Source: an uncultured Lachnospiraceae bacterium
GTDB taxonomy: Bacteria > Bacillota > Clostridia > Lachnospirales > Lachnospiraceae
Assembly (NCBI GenBank): GCA_947089905.1
Contig: CAMUMG010000008.1
Coordinates: forward strand, 87,482 to 151,481
Direction of reading: 5' to 3'
Length of the DNA: 64,000 nucleotides
Shown here piece by piece: positions 1 through 9,828 of this stretch. Under the pieces are notes generated by a model. The model was not told the DNA's origin. It did not search any database and was given only the letters and a program-made list of their open reading frames with translations. How positions within the stretch are numbered: the first letter of the stretch is position 1; each line of letters starts with the position of its first letter. Both the position numbers and the translations under genes were made by a program.

Positions 1-396
1 CAACTAGAATTTGAAGAAAAAACACTAGAAAGTCAGTTAAAAGAAAAGGATATTCGAATTGGACAGCTAGATTGGAAGGTACATGAATTAGAAAGAGATC
101 TAGGGCTTAGGAAGAGAATTATTATAAAGATAGCACAGCAATTAAAACAAAATAAACAAGAACTTAAAGAACAAAAGATAAAAGACTTAGCATCTAAACA
201 AAAGGATATTCGCATTGGAGAATTAGATTGGAAAGTGCATGAACTAGAAAAATATATTACTAATTTAGAAATAAAACAACAAGAATTAATAGAAGAGAAT
301 ATTAATTTAAAACAGCATTGGAAAGACATTCAAAAATTAAATGAACGTATTAATCAAATAAAAAGGCGTTCTGGATGGACAATACGAAAAAGATAG
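1..396 (+). CDS. C-terminal part of a coiled-coil protein (5' end outside window)
   Basis: The reading frame is open from base 1 and stops with TAG at 394-396, giving the last 131 residues of a larger protein. The segment is rich in Glu, Lys, Gln and Leu with heptad-like spacing, so it is probably a long coiled coil. A 16-residue block beginning KDIRIG and containing LDWKVHELE occurs twice, 52 residues apart. The tail ends in a short basic stretch containing SGWTIRK. Long C-terminal coiled coils of this kind are known on methyltransferases and glycosyltransferases of surface-polysaccharide clusters, which fits the next gene, 40 bases downstream. The catalytic part is not visible, so no enzymatic function is assigned. 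Confidence 0.75.
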   Translation, partial: QLEFEEKTLESQLKEKDIRIGQLDWKVHELERDLGLRKRIIIKIAQQLKQNKQELKEQKIKDLASKQKDIRIGELDWKVHELEKYITNLEIKQQELIEENINLKQHWKDIQKLNERINQIKRRSGWTIRKR

Positions 397-436
397 CTAT
401 TTATATTAAGGAAAAAAGTGAGGTATAAACAGAAAT

Positions 437-3400
437 ATGAAACATATACCATGTTATCTAGAACAAATTTTATTAGTAAATGAAAAAAAGATTGTAATAG
501 AAGGTTGGATAGCAACTAAAGAAACTAAAATAGATATTTTTTTGGATCAAAACGGGAAAAAATATAGTTCAAATTTTCTAACATTATATCCAAGGGAAGA
601 TGTAGCAAAGACTTTAGAAATTAATTTAAAAGACGCAAAAGGATTTTATTGTGTATTTGAAGATATTTCTAATGGATTAGTTTGTGTACATATAAAATCA
701 GAAGAACAAGAAGTTTATTGTAAAGAAATAAAGCCTATACCAAAACGAGAGGAAGAAATATTAAAATTTATAGATAGTATTTCTTATAATATAAAAGAGC
801 AAGAATTAAAAATCAGGGGTTGGGCATTTTGTAAGTTTGAAAATCAACCAGTAAAGGTAAATGTATATTCTAAAGGAAAATTACTGGCTGAATTATATGC
901 AAATAAAGTTAGAAACGATGTTCATACTACATTCCAACGTTATGAAAGTTCGTTATATTGCGGCTTTTCAAAAGTAATATCAAAAGAAATAAAAGCTAAT
1001 AAAATAAGTTTATGTTTTATAAGTAAAAAGGGAAAGAAAGAATGGATCCATACTAATCTTAATCAAGAAAAGCAGTCCAAAATAGGAATTTTAACACAAT
1101 CAATAATAAAATTTTATAGAAAAATAAAAAGAGAAAAACTATCCTTAAAACAGATTTTTAAAGAAATAAAAATTACCTTAGATGGAGCAAATAATGAAGT
1201 AAAAAAAGCTTCTCTAAAAAAGGAAATTGTATTTCATAAGAAAGAAGAAGTTTGGGAAAAGAATAATCAATGTAGTAATAGTTTGAAAGAAGAATTAATA
1301 ACAAAAATAGAAGATAAAAGTATAGGTGTAGTAATAAAGGTAAAATCAGGAAATAATCTATATCACCAGATAGAGAGTATCAACAACCAATATATAAAGG
1401 TTTCTGAGGTCTTATTACTTGTAGAAGATAATAATCAAAAAGAAATTTTCCAACAATATGAAAAGGAAAATAAAGTTTTTATTTTAACTATCCAAGAAGC
1501 ATATTTAAGAATCAGTAATTGGAATATAAAAAATATCTTATTTATGCAAGAAGGAATTATATTAGATGAAACTATGGTATTACAATTACTATTTGAAAAT
1601 TCTCCTATCCGATTTGATATAGTTTATTCGGATAGTCGATTCTATAATGGGAAGTTGAACTTTAAACCTGACTGGTCTCCAGAACATATTTTGTCTTGCA
1701 ATTATATTGGTAATTGTATTTTAACTACAAAATCTTTATTAGTTAAAATATGGGGACAGCAACTACCTTTAAATAAAGAAATAATATATGATTTTATTTT
1801 ACGAGCATTCGAAATGAATATAAGAATTGGGCATATTGCAAAAGTTTTATATAAAGAAGAAAAGTCAGAAGATTTGTCAGAGGATTATAAAAATCAAAAG
1901 AGCGTTTTAGAAGAATATTTTAGGAGAAGAAAGCTAGATGTTGAAATAAATAAAAATATACAAGCCAATCAAGAGGAGTATCCCATATTTAGTATAAAAT
2001 TTTTAGATGAAGGTGAAAAGGTAGATATTATTATACCTACAAAAAATGGAAAGGATATATTAAGTCGTTGTATTAGTTCTTTGGAAAAGACGTCTTATAA
2101 GAATTTTGTAATAACAATTATAGATAATGCAAGTGATGATCCAGAAATGTTAGAATATTTAAAGAAGATCCAAAGTGATAAAATTCGTGTACGAAGGATT
2201 GAAAATGAAAGTAAAAAGGGATTTTCCTATTCCTATATAAATAATCAAGCAGCACTTCAAAGTGACTGTGAATATTTATTATTTTTAAATAATGATACTG
2301 AAATAATTACAAAAGATTGGTTATCTTGTATGGTCGGTTATTTAAATATAAATCAAGTAGGAATTGTAGGAGCGAAATTGTTATTTCCAGATGATACCAT
2401 TCAACATGCAGGTATTATAATGGGACTGCATGATAAGATGGCAGGACCAGCGTTTAAATTACTATCTATAAAAGAAAAGGGATATCTTAATTTTGAAAAT
2501 ACTACTAGAAATTATTCCGCTGTAACTGCTGCCTGTCTTTTAATTCGAAAGAAGGATTTTTTTTCAGTTGGAATGTTTGATAATAAAGAATTTTCTGTTG
2601 CGTATAATGATTTAGATCTTTGTATGAAAGTAATAAGGCAACTTAAAAAAACAAATGTATTTGTTGCCGAAGCTATGTTATACCATTATGAAGGTGCAAC
2701 GAGAGGATATGTAGATAAAATAGAAGAAACAGTAGCATTTCGAGAAAAATATAAAACTTATAAAGACAGTTATTATAACTGTAATCTATCCACAGAAAAT
2801 GAATATTTTGAACTATCTACTGCTTGTACTTTAACTGCTCCAAAACTTCGTATTCCAAAGGTAATGTTTGTATTACATAATTTAAATTATGAGGGTGCAC
2901 CTTTACAAATGCTTGAAATTGCAAAGGGACTATCTAAACAAGGAAAAATTTCCGTTGAGATTGCTGCAGCTTTAGATGGAAAGCTTACAAAAAAGATTAA
3001 AGAAGAATTTAATATAAATCCAGTTATAATTCCATGTGAAGTAAAAAAATTAAAAAATTATAGAGAATATGAAGAGATAGTAAAACAATATATGCAGTCT
3101 ATGAAAGAAAAAAGGATTGATCTTGTAGTAGCAAATACTATTGAATGTTTTTTCGCAGTTGAGGCAGCAAAGCAATTAGGGGTGAAAGCAATTTGGGCGA
3201 TCCATGAAAGTGTAGATTGTTTTCAGTATTTTTCCTCTCTAAATTGGAAAATCCAGCAAAGTTATTTAAACTGTTATAGTTATGTATATCGGTTAATTTT
3301 TTGTGCAAAGGCAACACAAGTCATGTATAAAGATGTAGATGTAAACTATAGTTCTGAAACAATACATAATGGAGTAGTCTTTCATAAAATTGAAGAATAT

Positions 3401-4018
3401 AAAAAAAAGTATTCTATTTCAGATGCTAAAAAACATCTTTCTATTTCAGAAGATACATTAATGGTTTTAGTTCTTGGCAATACATGTATAAGAAAAGGAC
3501 AGTTAGACTTTGTAAAATCAGTAAAAAGATTAAAGGAAGAGTTACCAAAACAAAAGATGATTTTTTATATTGTAGGTGGAGTAGAGGGAGAATATTTAGA
3601 AGAAATACAAGACTATATTATAGAAAATCAATTACAAAAAGATGTAATTATTATTATGCAAACAGATCAGACAGAACAATATTATAGGGCAAGTGATATA
3701 TTTGTTTGTACTTCTTATAATGAATCATATCCAAGAGTAATTTTAGAAGCAATGGCATTTGAATTACCAATTGTAACAACCCCTGTGTTCGGGATTACAG
3801 AACAGGTGTATGAAAATGTAAATGGATATTTCTTTTCTCCAGGTGATATAGAAACTATGACCGAAAAAATAAAACAGTTAATTTGTAATCCAGAGTGTAG
3901 AAAAACGTTTTCAACAAATTCAAAAACGGTTCTTCGTTTTATTAATAGTTACGAAGAAATGATAGAAAAATATAGTCAAGTAATTCAACAAGCATGGATT
4001 AGCTCTTATCGAAAATGA
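437..4018 (+). CDS. Bifunctional glycosyltransferase (GT2 + GT4) with N-terminal beta-type repeats
   Basis: A 1193-residue protein for surface-glycan assembly. About residues 8-80 and 110-200 hold two copies of a domain with an I.GW motif, a later R.DV-type motif and a final GF. About 529-790 is a GT2 (GT-A) domain: VDIIIPTKNG at its start, the acidic metal site in FLNNDTE (about 615) and YNDLDLC (about 725). About 808-1185 is a GT4 (GT-B) domain opening with KVMFVLHNLNYEGAP and carrying the EX7E donor-site motif in ESYPRVILEAMA. There is no signal peptide or membrane helix, so it is probably cytoplasmic and acts at the membrane on a lipid-linked acceptor. Two GT domains suggest two successive sugar additions; sugars and linkages cannot be read from sequence. 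It is followed by a HAD-type gene 33 bases on, in the same operon. Confidence 0.88.
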   Translation: MKHIPCYLEQILLVNEKKIVIEGWIATKETKIDIFLDQNGKKYSSNFLTLYPREDVAKTLEINLKDAKGFYCVFEDISNGLVCVHIKSEEQEVYCKEIKPIPKREEEILKFIDSISYNIKEQELKIRGWAFCKFENQPVKVNVYSKGKLLAELYANKVRNDVHTTFQRYESSLYCGFSKVISKEIKANKISLCFISKKGKKEWIHTNLNQEKQSKIGILTQSIIKFYRKIKREKLSLKQIFKEIKITLDGANNEVKKASLKKEIVFHKKEEVWEKNNQCSNSLKEELITKIEDKSIGVVIKVKSGNNLYHQIESINNQYIKVSEVLLLVEDNNQKEIFQQYEKENKVFILTIQEAYLRISNWNIKNILFMQEGIILDETMVLQLLFENSPIRFDIVYSDSRFYNGKLNFKPDWSPEHILSCNYIGNCILTTKSLLVKIWGQQLPLNKEIIYDFILRAFEMNIRIGHIAKVLYKEEKSEDLSEDYKNQKSVLEEYFRRRKLDVEINKNIQANQEEYPIFSIKFLDEGEKVDIIIPTKNGKDILSRCISSLEKTSYKNFVITIIDNASDDPEMLEYLKKIQSDKIRVRRIENESKKGFSYSYINNQAALQSDCEYLLFLNNDTEIITKDWLSCMVGYLNINQVGIVGAKLLFPDDTIQHAGIIMGLHDKMAGPAFKLLSIKEKGYLNFENTTRNYSAVTAACLLIRKKDFFSVGMFDNKEFSVAYNDLDLCMKVIRQLKKTNVFVAEAMLYHYEGATRGYVDKIEETVAFREKYKTYKDSYYNCNLSTENEYFELSTACTLTAPKLRIPKVMFVLHNLNYEGAPLQMLEIAKGLSKQGKISVEIAAALDGKLTKKIKEEFNINPVIIPCEVKKLKNYREYEEIVKQYMQSMKEKRIDLVVANTIECFFAVEAAKQLGVKAIWAIHESVDCFQYFSSLNWKIQQSYLNCYSYVYRLIFCAKATQVMYKDVDVNYSSETIHNGVVFHKIEEYKKKYSISDAKKHLSISEDTLMVLVLGNTCIRKGQLDFVKSVKRLKEELPKQKMIFYIVGGVEGEYLEEIQDYIIENQLQKDVIIIMQTDQTEQYYRASDIFVCTSYNESYPRVILEAMAFELPIVTTPVFGITEQVYENVNGYFFSPGDIETMTEKIKQLICNPECRKTFSTNSKTVLRFINSYEEMIEKYSQVIQQAWISSYRK

Positions 4019-4051
4019 TATAGATATTTAAAATAATTCAGGGAGGTAAAA

Positions 4052-6427
4052 ATGAAAGTTCTAACATTAGATATTTGGGATACAGTCTTACGTAGAGAAT
4101 GTGCACCAGATGAAACTAAATTGGCAGTAGCAAGATTTCTTTTGACCTATTTCCGAGAACTTATTAATATAGAATTTTATTCAGATATCTTTTCAATTCA
4201 ACAGATAAGACAAAAATGTGAGTGGGACTTGGCACAAGCATCGAAGGAGGCTGGAAAAGATGATGAATATCAAATACAAGAGGTATTGGAAGCTACTTTA
4301 GATGAAATCCTAAAGGAGAAATTAGACATTTCCATTAAACAAAATTTAATAAAAAAGTTAGTAGGAATAGAACTACAACAAGAAATACAATTAAGTCGAT
4401 TAGATCATAATATTATACAAGAGCTTAAAAAATATAAATCAGATCGAATTTATTTATTATCTGACTTTTATTATCCTTCTAACTTAATGGAAAAAATTTT
4501 AAACAGATATGAAAGTCAACTTCATTTAGATGGTATTTTTATTTCATGTGATTCTGGTTATAACAAAAAGAGCGGAAGATTATTTTCTTATGTAGAAAGT
4601 CAGCTACATATTACGCCAGATCAACATTTTCATTTAGGAGATAATAAAAAAGCAGATGTTGAAATTCCTAAAAAAATGGGAATTAATAGTATACAATATC
4701 TACCCGCAGAAGAACAAAAACAGAGAGAATTAAAAGAACTACTTTATAAACAAAGATTAGAAGGAAAGCTAGAGGGATACTTAGAAAAAGTTAAAAAATA
4801 TTTACCGGGACAAGGAAACTTAATTGGAGAAAAATATTCCCTAATATTTTTTGACTTTGTTTATGAAATTTTAGAAAAGGCAATTCAAAAAAAAGTAAAG
4901 AAAATATATTATTTTACACGTGAGGGAGAATTTTTTAAAAAGATCCACGAAGAAATTATTAAAACAGATTTATTTTCAGAGTTTGTGCCAACGGCAGAAA
5001 TCTTAGAAGTAAGTAGAATGGCTACATTTGCTCCTTCTGTATATAATGCAAACCTTGAAGAATGGATGAGATTATGGATTCAATATCATGACCAATCTTT
5101 CACTACATTTTTTACTTCTCTTGATATTGATATTGAACCTTACATGAGTTTTTTAAAAAAGTATAAAATTCAATCTCAAGAAATAATTCATAAAATTTAT
5201 GAAGATAAACGAGTAAAAAATTTATTAAAAGATAAAAATTTTAAAGAAAAAATATCACAAGAGCTACAAAAAAAGAGAAAATTAATAAAAAAATATTTTG
5301 AAGAAAAAGGAATTTCTGAGGGAAAAGAAAATTTATTTATTGTAGATATCGGATGGAGGGGTTCTATTCAAGATAATATTGCATTTTTATTTCCAGAAAA
5401 GCAAATTTATGGCTATTATCTAGGTCTATTTGAACCCTTTTATCCACCAGTTTCTAATACAGAAAAAGAAGCCTTTTTATCCAATCAGAATGCAGAGGAA
5501 TATTTATGGTGTCTTAGTTATGTTGATCCAATCGAAATGATTTGTAATTCTAATAGTGGTAGTACAAAAGGTTATCGGATAGAATCCAATAAAGTAAAAG
5601 CGATAAAACAGAAGGTGAAAGAAGAAGATAATGTATATTTTAAATTTACAAAAAATTTTCAGCAAGAAATTCTTTCGACTGTAAAAATTTGGTGTAATTT
5701 TGTAAAATGCTATTCTATGATGGCAATAGAACTAAAACCTTATGCTTTAGAATGTCTAAAAAATTTAGTTACCGATCCAGATCCTACTTTAATAGATATG
5801 TATTTTCAGTTAAAACATAATGAAAATTTTGGAAAAGGATTATTAGAGAGTAAACAACAAACATTATCGTTGATAAAAATTTTTAAAGCTTATTATTCCA
5901 AAAAAGCAAGAGAAACATTATTTCGTTTAATAGAACAATGTCATTGGCCTCAAGCACTATTAAAAAAATATCATTTACCTTGGTTAAATGAATATAACCA
6001 GAAGTTAAAACAAAATTTTGTAGAATATATTTCTCCATTTAGTTTAAAAGATAGTGTAATAGTTGATATTTCAAAATATCAAGAAGAATCAAGAGAAATC
6101 AAATTTTATATTGAAGAATTCGAAAATAAAGAACAATATTTAGATGTTAAGGGCTGGGCACTAATACCAAGTATAAATAGTGAATTATGCAAAATCTTTT
6201 TTTCTTTATTTAATTCTGAAAGAACTTATTATTTTGCAACAAAAAGAATATTAAGAAAGGATGTTACAAATTATTTTTCTGACGGAACAAATTATCATTA
6301 TAGCGGATTTTTGGCACACATTCTAATAAGCAAAATTTTTTCAGGACAATATCAAGCACAAATCTTTATTATAGAGGAAGAAAAAAGAATGAGTAAAATA
6401 AATATACAGAAAATTATACAAATATAG
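4052..6427 (+). CDS. HAD-superfamily protein of polysaccharide cluster (COG5610-like)
   Basis: A 791-residue protein. The N-terminus has HAD motif I in the form LDIWDT (candidate nucleophile Asp7), a motif II-like LLSDFYY near residue 133 and motif IV in GDNKKADVEIPKKMGI near 196, so residues 1-220 look like a HAD phosphatase/hydrolase fold. The middle has FIVDIGWRGSIQDN, typical of the large HAD-like proteins in rhamnan and capsule clusters. The last ~100 residues (about 690-790) repeat the GWA...RKDV...SGF domain found twice in the preceding glycosyltransferase. An AGGGAGGT ribosome binding site lies just ahead of the ATG. The substrate is unknown; a role in processing glycan intermediates is inferred from context only. 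Confidence 0.8.
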   Translation: MKVLTLDIWDTVLRRECAPDETKLAVARFLLTYFRELINIEFYSDIFSIQQIRQKCEWDLAQASKEAGKDDEYQIQEVLEATLDEILKEKLDISIKQNLIKKLVGIELQQEIQLSRLDHNIIQELKKYKSDRIYLLSDFYYPSNLMEKILNRYESQLHLDGIFISCDSGYNKKSGRLFSYVESQLHITPDQHFHLGDNKKADVEIPKKMGINSIQYLPAEEQKQRELKELLYKQRLEGKLEGYLEKVKKYLPGQGNLIGEKYSLIFFDFVYEILEKAIQKKVKKIYYFTREGEFFKKIHEEIIKTDLFSEFVPTAEILEVSRMATFAPSVYNANLEEWMRLWIQYHDQSFTTFFTSLDIDIEPYMSFLKKYKIQSQEIIHKIYEDKRVKNLLKDKNFKEKISQELQKKRKLIKKYFEEKGISEGKENLFIVDIGWRGSIQDNIAFLFPEKQIYGYYLGLFEPFYPPVSNTEKEAFLSNQNAEEYLWCLSYVDPIEMICNSNSGSTKGYRIESNKVKAIKQKVKEEDNVYFKFTKNFQQEILSTVKIWCNFVKCYSMMAIELKPYALECLKNLVTDPDPTLIDMYFQLKHNENFGKGLLESKQQTLSLIKIFKAYYSKKARETLFRLIEQCHWPQALLKKYHLPWLNEYNQKLKQNFVEYISPFSLKDSVIVDISKYQEESREIKFYIEEFENKEQYLDVKGWALIPSINSELCKIFFSLFNSERTYYFATKRILRKDVTNYFSDGTNYHYSGFLAHILISKIFSGQYQAQIFIIEEEKRMSKINIQKIIQI

Positions 6428-6473
6428 TAAAACGAAAATTTGTATGATAAGTTATTTTATTAAAAGGAGAAAT

Positions 6474-6509
6474 ATGATTTCAAAAATCATAAATATGATA
6501 TGTATATAA
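6474..6509 (+). CDS. Possible 11-residue leader peptide overlapping the YfhO start
   Basis: The best ribosome binding site here (AAGGAG at about 6464-6469) serves an ATG at 6474 that opens an 11-codon frame, MISKIINMICI, ending at TAA 6507-6509. The YfhO gene starts at 6500 in a different frame, inside this frame. The arrangement resembles translational coupling. It could be chance, or a small sequencing or assembly indel in the A-rich stretch, so confidence is low. Confidence 0.3.
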   Translation: MISKIINMICI

Positions 6510-9500
6510 AAAAAGAAAACAAAAAAAAATTAATATTTACTGCATTTGTACTAATAGGAACGATTTTTATATATTTATTTTCATCTTTTTGGATTGCAAA
6601 TAAAATTATCTCACCACTAAATGTATCAAGAGTAAACACGATCTATGGAGAAGAATTATATCAAAATAGAAAAGATTTTAATGTTATTGATGATAGTATT
6701 ATTTCTGAATCTGAAGATCCTTGGCTTATTTGGACACCAGATAGTCCCCCTACCTATATAAAAATTATAGTAGATAAAATTTCGAAAGATACCTCTGCAC
6801 AAATATTTTATGCAAATGAAGAAGAAATATTTACAGAAGAAAAATCCGTTCACTTTAATTTAACAAAGGGAGTACAAAAAGTCCAATTACCTTTAGAAGA
6901 TAATTTCAATGGAAAATTAAGGTTGGATTTAACAAATGAATTAGATATTAAAATTTCAATTAATAAAATTCAATATTCTACATCTCCAATAGAAATCAGA
7001 ACTATTTTTATTATTTTTAGTATATTAGAAGTTTTGTTTCTTACTATCCTCTTTTTATTGTTTTTTAAAACTTCTATTATAAAAGAATGGTATGATTTAT
7101 GGCTTAAAATAGATACACAAAAAAGATCTTTATTTCTTTTAACTTTACTTTTAAGTTTTTCCTGTGTCATTATTTATGGGAAAATAATAATTGATAAAAA
7201 GGTGTTTATATATACTGATATTGGAGGAGATACACTAAATGCCTATTTTGCATTTTATAATTACCTTACAGATTCTTTAAGAGAATTGGACTTTTCGGAT
7301 TGGACATTTTTTTATGGATTAGGAACAAGTAATATTAAATTTTCTATCTATATGGCAGATCCATTTTCACTTTTGGTTATTATTATTAGTTCTATATTTG
7401 GAAATGAAGTTATTTCATACATGTTACTTTTTAGTCATATTTTAAAAATTATCATTTGTGGTTTATTTTGTTATAAATATCTTGGGTTTTTCCAAATATC
7501 GGAACAAGCAAAAGTAATTGCTTCCTATATCTTTGGATTTAATGGATTTTTAATTTTATGGGGACAACATTATTTTTTTGGAACTTTTTGCTTTTGGAGT
7601 ATATTAATTCTTATTTGTATAGAAAATATCTTAAAATATGAAAAAGGTATATTACTACTTAGCTTTGTAACTACTCTTATAACAATAACATCTGTTTATT
7701 GTGCTTATATGATTTTACTATTTAGTGCAGTATATGTTTTATTCCGCTTATTAGATGATTTACACAAGGAGAAGATAAGAGAAAGTATATATAAAGCATT
7801 AAAGCTAGTAGGTTCTGTAATATTAGGGTTATGTATGTCAGCAATAATGTTTCTTCCACAAGTACATAATCTATTAAATGTGACAAATAGATTAGACTCC
7901 TCAATAAGTATATTAGAAAAATTTATATTTTATTTAAAACAATTTTTTAGTAAATCAGTGATTGTAGAGTATTTAAAACAATTTTTATCTAATAATCTTA
8001 ATGGGATAGGAAATGGATATATAGGTTCTACTAATTATTATGAAGTTCCTCAATTATTTTTTTCTATATTCTTTTTCATATTCTTTATGCAGTATTTTTG
8101 TAATATTTATAAAAGGCACTATAATAAACGACAAAAAATAATTCGATATTTTGCTATTATCTTAATTGTATTATTAGTTTTTCAGCCTACATTATCTATG
8201 ATATTAAATGGTTTTGCCTATCCATTTGGAAGATATACATTTTTATTAATGCCTTTATTTGCATTAGTAACTGCCATAACATTAGATGATATTTTAATTC
8301 GAAAATATATAAATATTTATGCTCTAATGTTCTCAGTAATTACAATTGTTTATTTAGAGAGTTTACAAATTCCAAAGAGTCAAGAAGGTATTATAGAGAA
8401 ACTACAGATTTTAAATTGCCTACTACTTTTAATTTTTTGTGGATCTTTGTTGAAACAAAAGAAAATAAGTTATAGATTATTAACTATTTTAATTGGGATT
8501 AATCTTATCTGTGATAGTTATCTGACTACAAATGCAAGGGGACTTTTACAACAACAGTCACAAATTGTACAGGAACCTAGAGGTAATAAGGATACAATGG
8601 ATGCCCTAAAGTACCTACAACAGATAGATTCCTCTTTTTACAGAGTTGAAAAAACGTATTATGATAACAATCCAGTTACTGATTCCTTAATACAAGGGTA
8701 TTATGGAATTTCTACTTATAATTCTACTTTAAATAAAAATATTATTGATTTTAACAACAATTTTATGAAAGAAGGAGATATTAATTGGTTTGCACAATTT
8801 ATATTTAGTAATTATCCTAATCATTTAACACAATATTCTCTTCTTGGTATGAAGTATTTGTTAACAAAGAGATTGCCACAATATATGCAGCAATTTGAAA
8901 TTTTAAATAAATTTGGAGATGTATATGTATTGCATAATAAAAATATAGATAACCCTATAGCCTTTTATGAATACTTAATTTCAAGAAAAGAATTTGATTC
9001 TTTATCCTATATTCAAAAGTTAGATGTTTATTCTTGTGCTATGGTAGTTGAGGATGAAAAAGAAAAGGTTGTTCCTTATTCAGAAGTTTATAAAGAATTA
9101 AATTATCAGGACATTACTTTGGATTGTGCTATACGAAAAGATCAAAGTAACATATCACAGATAATGGAAGTTTTAGATGGAGAGGAAATTATTTTTCTTT
9201 CTAATATAGGGGGAAGAAACAGTATTTATTTTCAATTTGATATTGAGTGTAGTTTTGATGGAGGAATATCGATAGTTGCAGATAACGGTAATGGATATTT
9301 AGAAGAAAATGTACATTATGAAAAAGTATCACAGGGAAGAGAAAAAGGCATAAAATATTTACTTCCAGAAAATACAACTTCTATTCGTATAAACGGTACT
9401 TCAAAAGTATTTTCGATTAAAAACTTTAAGTTATTAGAATTAAAAAAATCTTTGATTCCACAGATACAAACACAAGAGTTAAAACTGGATAAAAAAGAAG

Positions 9501-9778
9501 ATATGTTATCAGGAACTGTTACAGCCAAAACAGATGGATATTTATTTTTACCAGTAGTATATCAAGATGGATGGAAAGCAAAGTTAGATCAAAAACCAGT
9601 AGAATTGATTCAAGCAGATGCAGGATTTATTGGTTTAAAGTTATCACAGGGAACACATTCATTTTGTTTAAAGTATCAAATGCCTTGGAAAAAGCAAGGA
9701 GCAATCTTATCCTTATTTGGAGTAACAATATGGATAATCCTTTTATTAAAAGAAAAGAGAAAAGGGACTAGAAATTAA
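6500..9778 (+). CDS. YfhO family multi-pass membrane protein (GT-C type glycosyltransferase)
   Basis: A 1092-residue protein with an N-terminal membrane helix, a small extracytoplasmic beta segment, about a dozen hydrophobic segments between residues 160 and 700, a large soluble C-terminal part and a last helix close to the end. The TDIGGDTLNAYFAFYN region, FFYGLGTSNIKFS, and the terminal LFLPVVYQDGWKAKLD followed by LSQGTHSFCLKY are hallmarks of the YfhO family. Family knowledge: Bacillus YfhO transfers sugars from undecaprenyl-phosphate donors to lipoteichoic acid outside the membrane. Here it probably decorates the polysaccharide made by this operon. The start at 6500 lies inside a short upstream frame with a better ribosome binding site. 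Confidence 0.88.
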   Translation: MYIKKENKKKLIFTAFVLIGTIFIYLFSSFWIANKIISPLNVSRVNTIYGEELYQNRKDFNVIDDSIISESEDPWLIWTPDSPPTYIKIIVDKISKDTSAQIFYANEEEIFTEEKSVHFNLTKGVQKVQLPLEDNFNGKLRLDLTNELDIKISINKIQYSTSPIEIRTIFIIFSILEVLFLTILFLLFFKTSIIKEWYDLWLKIDTQKRSLFLLTLLLSFSCVIIYGKIIIDKKVFIYTDIGGDTLNAYFAFYNYLTDSLRELDFSDWTFFYGLGTSNIKFSIYMADPFSLLVIIISSIFGNEVISYMLLFSHILKIIICGLFCYKYLGFFQISEQAKVIASYIFGFNGFLILWGQHYFFGTFCFWSILILICIENILKYEKGILLLSFVTTLITITSVYCAYMILLFSAVYVLFRLLDDLHKEKIRESIYKALKLVGSVILGLCMSAIMFLPQVHNLLNVTNRLDSSISILEKFIFYLKQFFSKSVIVEYLKQFLSNNLNGIGNGYIGSTNYYEVPQLFFSIFFFIFFMQYFCNIYKRHYNKRQKIIRYFAIILIVLLVFQPTLSMILNGFAYPFGRYTFLLMPLFALVTAITLDDILIRKYINIYALMFSVITIVYLESLQIPKSQEGIIEKLQILNCLLLLIFCGSLLKQKKISYRLLTILIGINLICDSYLTTNARGLLQQQSQIVQEPRGNKDTMDALKYLQQIDSSFYRVEKTYYDNNPVTDSLIQGYYGISTYNSTLNKNIIDFNNNFMKEGDINWFAQFIFSNYPNHLTQYSLLGMKYLLTKRLPQYMQQFEILNKFGDVYVLHNKNIDNPIAFYEYLISRKEFDSLSYIQKLDVYSCAMVVEDEKEKVVPYSEVYKELNYQDITLDCAIRKDQSNISQIMEVLDGEEIIFLSNIGGRNSIYFQFDIECSFDGGISIVADNGNGYLEENVHYEKVSQGREKGIKYLLPENTTSIRINGTSKVFSIKNFKLLELKKSLIPQIQTQELKLDKKEDMLSGTVTAKTDGYLFLPVVYQDGWKAKLDQKPVELIQADAGFIGLKLSQGTHSFCLKYQMPWKKQGAILSLFGVTIWIILLLKEKRKGTRN

Positions 9779-9828
9779 AATGCCTAATTAAATTTGTAGA
9801 TGTCATATAGAAATGAGGTTAAAATATA

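Noticed and set aside
3484..3687. Basic 67-codon frame inside the double glycosyltransferase gene
   Set aside because: Out-of-frame shadow of a clearly coding region; the Lys/Arg-rich composition comes from A-rich codons read in another frame.
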